The notes beneath the pieces are model-generated. The model was not told the origin of the DNA and did no database searches. It saw only the letters and a list, made by a program, of their open reading frames with translations. From Terrimesophilobacter sp044508495 (GTDB taxonomy: Bacteria > Actinomycetota > Actinomycetes > Actinomycetales > Microbacteriaceae), in NCBI GenBank assembly GCA_044508495.1, contig JBIQHP010000040.1:1-18380 (forward strand): DNA of 18,380 bases. The letters run 5' to 3'. The position numbers were made by a program, and so were the translations under genes. Shown piece after piece: positions 13,706 through 18,380 of the stretch. How positions within the stretch are numbered: the first letter of the stretch is position 1; the number at the start of each line of letters is the position of its first letter.

Positions 13706-14008
13706 ATGAAGGCAGTGCTGAACGGAACCGTGATCGCCGAGGCGTCGAAGGACGACCTCATCTCCATCGAGGGCAACTGGTACTTCCCGCCGTCGAGCGT
13801 CAAGCCCGGCCGCCTCACCGAGAGCCCCACTCCGTATACCTGCCCCTGGAAGGGCGTCTGCCAGTACTTCACCGTCTCCGACGGCACGAGCGACCTGCAG
13901 GATCGTGCCTGGAGCTATCCCGACCCCATCCCGAGCTCCTTCGAGCGCGTCGGCCGGGACTACAGCGGCTACGTCGCGTTCTGGAAGGAAGTCCAGGTCA
14001 TCGACTGA
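13706..14008 (+). CDS. DUF427 domain-containing protein
   Basis: The 100-residue protein has the whole DUF427 pattern: VIAEASKDDLISIEGNWYFPPSSV, TPYTCPWKGVCQYFTV, then AWSYPDPIPSSFERVGRDYSGYVAFWKEVQV. The family is a small beta-barrel of unknown biochemical role, common in actinobacteria. AGAGGA stands 6 nt before the ATG. It may be co-transcribed with the ComB-like gene 40 bp upstream. It overlaps the convergent CGNR gene by 11 bp. Confidence 0.9.
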   Translation: MKAVLNGTVIAEASKDDLISIEGNWYFPPSSVKPGRLTESPTPYTCPWKGVCQYFTVSDGTSDLQDRAWSYPDPIPSSFERVGRDYSGYVAFWKEVQVID

Positions 14009-14594
14009 CCCTCGTCGCCGCGGACCGCTCCCGGTGCGCCCGCACCTTCGCGCGATTGCCGCAGCGCTGCATCGAGCACCACCGCCGGTTGCCGCTGCGC
14101 GAGGTGTCGAGGTAGAGATGCCCGCAGCCGACGGCAGCGCACTCCCGGATGCGCTCGGCCTCGTCCGGGCCGAAGACTCGCACGGCGTCGCGCGCGATCG
14201 CCGAGAGCGTCTGCGTCGCTCGCACCATTCCGGCCCCCGCCTGGCGGGAGCCGCCGGCGAGCGCGGGCGGGACATCCGGCGTCGCCGCGAACAGGTTGAC
14301 GACGTCGATGTCGGATGCCGCAGTCGGCCGCTCCTCGACCCTCCCGACCGCGAGCCCCGCGATGGCGGCGCGCAGCATGAGCGCATCGCTCAGCTCCCGC
14401 TCGCCCAGGGACGGATCGAGGCGGGGGAACCGCTCGGCCAGCCAACTCGCGAGGTCGCCGGGCGACTGGAGCGTCTCGACATGCTCTCCGTTGACCGGTC
14501 CGGTCCAGGCGAAGTCGAGTGCGAGGGCGCCCGAGTCGAACCACCACCGGATGCCGTCGCCCGCGTCGAGCCACTGGCCGGTCGCCGTGTCCAT
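13998..14594 (-). CDS. CGNR zinc-finger / ABATE-domain protein, probable transcription regulator
   Basis: The 198-residue protein starts with an ABATE-like domain (WWFDSGALALDFAWTG, about 17-32) and ends with a CGNR zinc finger: C152, C157, C173 and C178 in CAAVGCGHLYLDTS...WCSMQRCGNR. The zinc finger is thought to bind DNA. The ATG at 14594 is chosen over the one at 14621 because GATACT stands 6 nt upstream (leaderless) and homologues start close to W-x-D-G. An inverted repeat overlaps this promoter, so autoregulation is plausible. Confidence 0.85.
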   Translation of the reverse strand: MDTATGQWLDAGDGIRWWFDSGALALDFAWTGPVNGEHVETLQSPGDLASWLAERFPRLDPSLGERELSDALMLRAAIAGLAVGRVEERPTAASDIDVVNLFAATPDVPPALAGGSRQAGAGMVRATQTLSAIARDAVRVFGPDEAERIRECAAVGCGHLYLDTSRSGNRRWCSMQRCGNRAKVRAHRERSAATRVSR

Positions 14595-14615
14595 GTAACC
14601 AGTATCGGCAGTTAC
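14595..14615 (-). promoter_or_regulatory. CGNR gene promoter and candidate operator
   Basis: The minus-strand -10 box GATACT (14606-14601) lies inside the inverted repeat GTAAC (14595-14599)...GTTAC (14611-14615). A dyad across the -10 fits self-repression, but this is inferred. Confidence 0.45.
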
Positions 14616-14634
14616 CGCCATCGAGTGGGGGAGG

Positions 14635-15129
14635 CTAGCCGGTCGACGAGGCGGCCCGCCTCCGGGCGGCCGCCGTCACGACCCGATGCGACCACGAGAT
14701 GAGGTGCGCCTCGCTGAACCGTCGCGAGCACTTCCCGCACGACATGGGCCTCGTCGGGCGCCGGTACCGGTAGAGCTCATGGCCGGCCGGGCAGGTTCCG
14801 AGCCAGGGCGCGAGCTCGTCGGCCACGGTTCCGTCGTGCGTCCGTTTGCCGACGTAGCCGAGGTCACGTGCGATCGCGCGCCAGCGCGGCCCGTGCCCGG
14901 CGCGCTGGCCGGCGAGCGCGTGGGCCACCTCGTGGAGCAGCACCTGATGGATCTCGTCGTCGTCGAAGCGAGCGGCGAGGTATCTCGAGACGGTGATCCG
15001 CCTGGCGCGGTAGTCGCAGAGTCCGGCACGGGTCTTCGCCGTGTCGAAGCCGAACGACCACTCGGCCGGGTCGAGGTGCAGCGCGATGAGGGCATCCGCC
15101 CATCGCCGCACCCGAGCCAGCTCCGCCAT
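14635..15129 (-). CDS. SprT-like zinc metalloprotein
   Basis: The 164-residue protein has the SprT pattern: an N-terminal helix-strand (WSFGFDTAKTRAGLCDYRARRITVSRYLA), the zinc motif H66-E-V-A-H70 with a third ligand H79 in GHGPRW, and a C-terminal zinc ribbon with C113, H117, C131 and C134. SprT/Spartan relatives cleave DNA-crosslinked proteins in eukaryotes; the bacterial role is less certain. The ATG at 15129 has TATCGT 6 nt upstream and no ribosome site. Confidence 0.85.
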   Translation of the reverse strand: MAELARVRRWADALIALHLDPAEWSFGFDTAKTRAGLCDYRARRITVSRYLAARFDDDEIHQVLLHEVAHALAGQRAGHGPRWRAIARDLGYVGKRTHDGTVADELAPWLGTCPAGHELYRYRRPTRPMSCGKCSRRFSEAHLISWSHRVVTAAARRRAASSTG

Positions 15130-15135
15130 GACACG

Positions 15136-15141
15136 ACGATA
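15136..15141 (-). promoter_or_regulatory. -10 box of the SprT-like gene, leaderless
   Basis: TATCGT on the minus strand, 6 nt before the ATG. Confidence 0.45.
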
Positions 15142-15170
15142 ACCCGATCGCCGCGCCGCTCCCGGTCTCG

Positions 15171-15189
15171 GATCGAGCCTGTCGAGATC
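15171..15189. repeat. Near-palindrome GATCGAG/CGAGATC
   Basis: GATCGAG-CCTGT-CGAGATC lies in the gap between the SprT-like gene and the sugar dehydrogenase stop. The core TCGAGCCTGTCGA is one I recall as a frequent intergenic word in Microbacteriaceae. Single copy here. Confidence 0.4.
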
Positions 15190-15223
15190 TCCCCTTCGCG
15201 CCCCGTCTGTGGAGGAGAGGCTG

Positions 15224-16366
15224 TCAGCCCTCGCGGAGCGGCTCGAGGCGCACCTGCAGCAGCCGGTCGTCATCCGGTCCCGGGCTGCCGCGGCCGTCGG
15301 TGTTGTTCGTGAGCACCCAGAGTGTGCCGTCCGGCCCCGGGACCGCATCCCGCAGGCGGCCGAACTCGCCCTCGAACCACGGGACGGCATCCGTCGGCGA
15401 ACCGGGATAGATCGCCCACAGCCGCTGACCACGGAGTGCGGCGAGGAAGAGGGTGTCGCGCACGAAGGCGAGACCGCTCGGACTCGCCTCCGAGGTCGGC
15501 CACTGGTACACCGGGTCGACGTAGCCCTCGCGCTCGCCGATGCCCTCGACGACCGGCCAGCCGTAGTTCGCGCCGGGCTCGATGAGGTTGAGCTCGTCCC
15601 AGGTGTTCTGCCCGAACTCGGCGGCCCAGAGCCGGCCCTCGTCGTCCCAGGCGAGCCCCTGGGGGTTGCGGTGTCCCATCGAGTAGACGTAGGAGCCTGG
15701 CGTGGGGTTGTCGTTCGGGATGCCGCCGTTCATGTCCATGCGCAGGATCTTGCCGTTCAGGGAGTTCGGGTCCTGCGCTCGGTCGGGCTGGCCCGCGTCG
15801 CCGACCGTCGCGTAGAGCGCGCCGTCCGGCCCGATCTTGATGCGGCCGCCATTGTGATTCCCGGCCTTGGCGATCCCGCTCAGGATGACCTCGGATGCGC
15901 CGAGCTGGTAGCCGCCCGGCGGGCCGAAGAGCGGCATCCGCACGATGCGGTTGTCGGAGTCGGACGTGAAGTAGGCGAACAGGTAGAGGGACCGGCCGTC
16001 CTCCCAGACCGCGAGCCCGAGGAGCCCGCCCTCGCCGCCGGACACGACCCCGGTGACTGACCCGACCTCGCGCACGGCGCCCGTGACGGTGTACTCCATG
16101 ATGCGGCCGGTGTCGCGCTCGCTGATGAGGGAGGAGCCCGACGTGAGGCGGACGATCGACCACGGCGAGGTGAGGCCGGTGACGAGAACCGTCGGGTCGC
16201 CGGCCGGCGCGACCGGTCCGGGCTCGAGCTCCGACGCGCCCGAGCTGGAGGGGGAGGGGAGCGGCACCGCGCTCGGCTCACCCGGCTCCGCCGTGCATCC
16301 GGAGAGCACGAGCGCACCCGCGATGGCCGCCGTCGCCAGCCTCGCCGTCATTCCCGCCCGCCGCAT
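15224..16366 (-). CDS. PQQ-dependent sugar (glucose/sorbosone) dehydrogenase family lipoprotein
   Basis: The 380-residue protein has a lipoprotein signal peptide ending LVLSGC (Cys24 as lipid site), a Ser/Pro-rich linker to about residue 57, and a six-bladed beta-propeller of the soluble aldose/sorbosone dehydrogenase type. Markers are SPWSIVRL, GEGGLLGLAV (111-120), AGNHNGGRIKIGPDGALYATVGD (H171), GHRNPQGLAWD (231-241) and GANYGWP (265-271). It should sit on the outer face of the membrane and oxidise a sugar with PQQ. No PQQ biosynthesis gene is in the window. The ATG at 16366 is used; the -10-like AATGAT 6 nt upstream lies within the MITE-like repeat arm. Confidence 0.9.
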   Translation of the reverse strand: MRRAGMTARLATAAIAGALVLSGCTAEPGEPSAVPLPSPSSSGASELEPGPVAPAGDPTVLVTGLTSPWSIVRLTSGSSLISERDTGRIMEYTVTGAVREVGSVTGVVSGGEGGLLGLAVWEDGRSLYLFAYFTSDSDNRIVRMPLFGPPGGYQLGASEVILSGIAKAGNHNGGRIKIGPDGALYATVGDAGQPDRAQDPNSLNGKILRMDMNGGIPNDNPTPGSYVYSMGHRNPQGLAWDDEGRLWAAEFGQNTWDELNLIEPGANYGWPVVEGIGEREGYVDPVYQWPTSEASPSGLAFVRDTLFLAALRGQRLWAIYPGSPTDAVPWFEGEFGRLRDAVPGPDGTLWVLTNNTDGRGSPGPDDDRLLQVRLEPLREG

Positions 16367-16475
16367 GCTTCCATCATTCAGGAGTTGGTGTGACTGGTGG
16401 GGTGAATGTTACCGAACTGCACCCGTCTTGCCACTCCGATCACTCCTGTCGCGTCAACTCCTGAATGATGAAAGC
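16367..16475. mobile_element. 109-bp MITE-like element with 28-bp terminal inverted repeats
   Basis: The left arm (16367-16394) and the inverse of the right arm (16448-16475) match at 24 of 28 bases, including a perfect 16-bp block CATCATTCAGGAGTTG. The 53-bp centre has no reading frame. It contains a smaller GGGTG...CACCC dyad. Length and structure fit a miniature inverted-repeat element or a REP-like palindrome. Its left end coincides with the start codon of the sugar dehydrogenase. Copy number and target duplication cannot be shown from one window. Confidence 0.55.
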
Positions 16476-16501
16476 CCCGGCGGGGGGAGGGGGGGAGAGA
16501 G

Positions 16502-17442
16502 TCAGCGGGTGCGGAAGATGCCGGCGGAGGGGAGGGGGGAGGCGACGGCCGTCGCGTCGGTCACGACGGGTGCTCCCGCGATCCAGTCGACGAGCTCGCG
16601 CCCCGTCACGACCTTGGCCGGATGCGGCCCGCCGGCGAGCAGGCGCGGCATCCACTCGAGCGGGAGCGCGCCGGGCGACCCGGCGAGCACGACATTGCCG
16701 AACCGCCGCCCCTTGAGGATCTGCGGCTCGGCGAGCGCCGCGACGTCCCCGGTCACCGAGCGGAGGGTCGCGGCCTGCCCACGCGCGAAGGCGAGGCCGG
16801 GGCCGTCCGCGATGTTCACGAGGATGACCCCGTCGTCGGCGAGCAGCGCCACCGCCTCGGTGTAGAACTCCGCGCTCGTGACGTGCGCGGGGGTCCTCGC
16901 CCCGGCGAAGACGTCGACGACGAGCAGGTCGACAACGCCGGGCAGGTNNNNNNNNNNNNNNNNNNNNNNNNNNNNNNNNNNNNNNNNNNNNNNNNNNNNN
17001 NNNNNNNNNNNNNNNNNNNNNNNNNNNNNNNNNNNNNNNNNNNNNNNCCCATGACCTCGCGCGCGTCGCCGTACCGGATCCGGATCGAGGCCTGCCGCGG
17101 CCAGGGCAGCACCGAACGCACGAGGTCGACGAGGTCGCTCTCGAGCTCGATGACCTGCTGCCGCGATCCCGGCCTCGTCGCCTCGACGTACCGCGGGAGG
17201 GTGAGCGCGCCCGCACCCAGGTGCACGGCCGTGATCGGCTCGCCCGGCATCCGGAGCCGGTCGATGACGTGACCCATGCGCTGCACGTACTCGAAGAAGA
17301 GCTGCGTAGGGTCGTCGAGGTTGACGTGCGACTGCGGGGTGCCGTCGACGACGAGCGTGTACGAGCCCGGTACCCATCGGTCGGGTTCGATGACCGCGCG
17401 GAATCCACTCAACTTGAGGACCGTCGACGGATTCTCCTTCAC
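16502..17442 (-). CDS. Spermidine-synthase-like methyltransferase-fold protein, interrupted by the N gap
   Basis: N-terminal 131 residues: SYTLVVDGTPQSHVNLDDP, AVHLGAGALTLPRY (72-85, SAM-type glycine motif), VIELESDLVDL and GDAREVM. After the gap: GVVDLLVVDVFAGARTPAHVTS, then DDGVILVNIADGP. This is the aminopropyltransferase/spermidine-synthase-like fold common in actinobacteria. The usual polyamine-site residues cannot be confirmed, so the donor and acceptor are uncertain. The GTG at 17442 has TAGGGT 6 nt upstream. The two parts are in different frames over exactly 100 N, so the true gap must be 2 modulo 3 in length for one intact gene. Confidence 0.8.
16948..17047. other. Assembly gap (100 N)
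   Basis: Exactly 100 N, the usual placeholder for a gap of unknown size. It lies within the spermidine-synthase-like gene. The missing part should encode the short loop between GDAREVM and the VDLLVVDVF strand. Confidence 0.97.
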
Positions 17443-17448
17443 TCCTCG

Positions 17449-17454
17449 ACCCTA
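17449..17454 (-). promoter_or_regulatory. -10 box of the spermidine-synthase-like gene, leaderless
   Basis: TAGGGT on the minus strand, 6 nt before the GTG start; the GAGGA run touches the start codon and is too close to serve as ribosome site. Confidence 0.5.
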
Positions 17455-17545
17455 GCCAAGGTCGCGACCGCTCCCTCACAGCATCCGGATGCGCACCCTC
17501 TCCACAGAGCAGGCCCGGTTGTCTCCCACCCGCGGTGCCCTCTGG

Positions 17546-17571
17546 CATTCTCGGGAGAACAGGGGAGAATG
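17546..17571. promoter_or_regulatory. Inverted repeat upstream of the TM/coiled-coil gene
   Basis: CATTCTC (17546-17552) and GAGAATG (17565-17571) are a perfect 7-bp inverted repeat with 12 nt between, ending 14 bp before the GTG start. It fits an operator or a leader hairpin. Confidence 0.4.
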
Positions 17572-17585
17572 GAGAGGTGATCAAC

Positions 17586-17843
17586 GTGACCGAGCCGCAG
17601 GTGTGGACGATGATCGGCGTGTTCACTGCGCTCATGTTCGGCATGCTCACGATCGTCTCGACGCTCTTCGTCAGAGTCATTCGAAGCGAGATCGGCGGGG
17701 TGCGGGGTGAGATCGGGGGCGAGATCGGCGGCCTGCGGGGCGAGATCGACGGCCTGCGTCGCGAGATGAACATGAAGTTCGACAACCTCGATCGCGATGT
17801 CCAGGTACTCATGCGCCGGGAGTTCGGGATCGATCGCGACTGA
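17586..17843 (+). CDS. Small single-span membrane protein with coiled-coil tail
   Basis: The 85-residue protein has one membrane segment at about 7-27 (TMIGVFTALMFGMLTIVSTLF), then a charged helical tail built from tandem units EIGGVRG, EIGG, EIGGLRG and EIDGLRR, and ends in DNLDRDVQVLMRREFGIDRD. The helix should form a coiled coil in the cytoplasm. The GTG at 17586 is chosen because GAGAGG is 8 nt upstream; the GTG at 17577 is an alternative. Function unknown. It is 20 bp upstream of the agmatinase-family gene on the same strand. Confidence 0.7.
   Translation: MTEPQVWTMIGVFTALMFGMLTIVSTLFVRVIRSEIGGVRGEIGGEIGGLRGEIDGLRREMNMKFDNLDRDVQVLMRREFGIDRD
17688..17768 (+). repeat. In-gene tandem repeat of GAGATC units
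   Basis: GAGATC starts at 17688, 17709, 17721 and 17742, and GAGATG at 17763: intervals 21, 12, 21 and 21 bp. All intervals keep frame, so the repeat can change coiled-coil length without breaking the gene. Confidence 0.7.
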
Positions 17844-17850
17844 TCGGCAC

Positions 17851-17856
17851 TAGTGT
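17851..17856 (+). promoter_or_regulatory. -10 box of the agmatinase-family gene, leaderless
   Basis: TAGTGT followed by 7 nt and the ATG at 17864; no clear ribosome site. Confidence 0.45.
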
Positions 17857-17863
17857 CGAGGCC

Positions 17864-18380
17864 ATGAGTTCCGCAGACGAGAAGCCGGCACCGAAGCGAG
17901 ACCTTCCGCCAGGCCTGCGCGCCCAGCTCGACGCCTCCTCCTTCCAGGGGCCGGCGACCTTCGGCATGCGGCCGCTGCTGACCGAGCCGGAGCAGCTCGA
18001 CGAGTGGCAGCCGGATGTCGCGATCGTCGGAGCGCCCTGGGACGACAGCACGACCAACCGGCCGGGTGCCCGCTTCGGCCCGAGGGCGCTGAGGGCCAAC
18101 GCCTACGACCCCGGCACCTATCACCTCGACTTGCAGGTGGAGATGTTCGACCACCTCGAGGTAGTGGACTACGGCGACGCGATCATGAGCCACGGCATGT
18201 GGGAGGAGTCGAAGGCGGCTATCCACCAGCGCGTGTGGGAGATCGCGAGTCGGGGCATCATCCCCATCATCCTCGGCGGCGATCACTCGATCACTTGGCC
18301 GGCGGCGACGGCGGTCGCCGAGCATCACGGCTTCGGCAAGGTCGGCATGATCCACTTCGACGCGCACGCCGACACGGCCG
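17864..18380 (+). CDS. Agmatinase/arginase (ureohydrolase) family protein, 5' part
   Basis: 172 codons are in the window and the frame is open to the edge. After a variable N-terminus come DVAIVGAPWDDSTTNRPGARFGPRALR (51-77, the ureohydrolase entry segment), IILGGDHSITWP (136-146; H141 is a manganese ligand) and GMIHFDAHADT (161-171; D166, H168 and D170 are manganese ligands). The family hydrolyses guanidino compounds, releasing urea; agmatinase makes putrescine. The wide spacing of the N-terminal segment fits agmatinase-like members better than arginase, but substrate cannot be fixed from this half. The nearby spermidine-synthase-like gene suggests, without proving, a polyamine link. Confidence 0.87.
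   Translation, partial: MSSADEKPAPKRDLPPGLRAQLDASSFQGPATFGMRPLLTEPEQLDEWQPDVAIVGAPWDDSTTNRPGARFGPRALRANAYDPGTYHLDLQVEMFDHLEVVDYGDAIMSHGMWEESKAAIHQRVWEIASRGIIPIILGGDHSITWPAATAVAEHHGFGKVGMIHFDAHADTA

Noticed and set aside
16474..16499. G-rich run after the spermidine-synthase-like gene as a strong intrinsic terminator or quadruplex
   Set aside because: A CCCC-GCC-GGGG hairpin on the minus strand has only a 4-bp stem and a short T run. The G run could also reflect assembly or sequencing weakness, so no claim is made.
16502..18367. A 621-codon minus-strand frame joining the spermidine-synthase-like C-terminus to upstream sequence
   Set aside because: Its first half is antisense to the agmatinase-family and TM/coiled-coil genes, and it runs through the 100 N. 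Only the last part (16502-16947) is real coding, belonging to the gene that starts at 17442.

Overview
The window looks like high-GC actinobacterial chromosome, most likely from a Microbacteriaceae relative. The grounds are strong G/C third-position bias, a LytR-CpsA-Psr cell-wall protein, an LAxTG-type sorting signal, many starts with a TANNNT box only 5-7 nt upstream and no Shine-Dalgarno (leaderless style), and short palindromic repeats of a kind I recall from that family. No species is named. A run of exactly 100 N (16948-17047) is an assembly gap inside a gene.

Layout. (1) 1-1769: the 3' part of tRNA-Ser(UGA), an LCP-family protein, a very small sortase-signal ORF, and a complete tRNA-Ser(GCU). 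(2) 1770-~5895: an accessory segment directly behind the tRNA-Ser(GCU) 3' end. It is visibly less GC-rich and more AT-punctuated. It holds two pairs of TGTCCCC repeats that look like integrase arm sites, an uncharacterised helical protein, a complete AbiEi/AbiEii type IV toxin-antitoxin (phage abortive infection) operon with a readable promoter and operator, and the 5' third or less of a large protein whose N-terminus resembles a nuclease domain. That last gene is cut off exactly where the next chromosomal gene ends. No integrase remains, so the segment reads as a decayed integrative element or defence-island remnant. (3) 5900-10334: ordinary chromosomal genes, namely a GNAT acetyltransferase, a small membrane protein, a 2OG-Fe(II)-oxygenase-like protein, a secreted or anchored thermonuclease, a membrane protein, a serine esterase and a NUDIX-like protein. 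(4) 10314-11387: a VapBC toxin-antitoxin pair and a GNAT pseudogene with an internal deletion. (5) 11411-15129: a DEAD-box RNA helicase with a long leader, a ComB-like phosphatase, a DUF427 protein, a CGNR zinc-finger regulator and a SprT-like metalloprotein. (6) 15224-18380: a PQQ-type sugar dehydrogenase lipoprotein, a 109-bp MITE-like inverted repeat, a spermidine-synthase-like gene split by the N gap, a small TM/coiled-coil protein, and the start of an agmatinase/arginase-family gene.

How parts work together. The AbiE pair is translationally coupled by an ATGA overlap and probably autoregulated by AbiEi at an inverted repeat lying between its -35 and -10 boxes. VapBC has the same design: ATGA coupling and a palindrome over the -10 box and start codon. 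The putative spermidine-synthase-like enzyme and the agmatinase-family enzyme are near neighbours and could both touch polyamine metabolism, but they are divergently transcribed and the link is only suggestive. I see no CRISPR array, transposase or integrase. The most unusual material is the tRNA-linked accessory segment with its truncated nuclease-like gene, the MITE-like repeat that supplies the upstream sequence of the sugar dehydrogenase, and the recurrent GGATGC/GCATCC words that seem to override normal codon choice.
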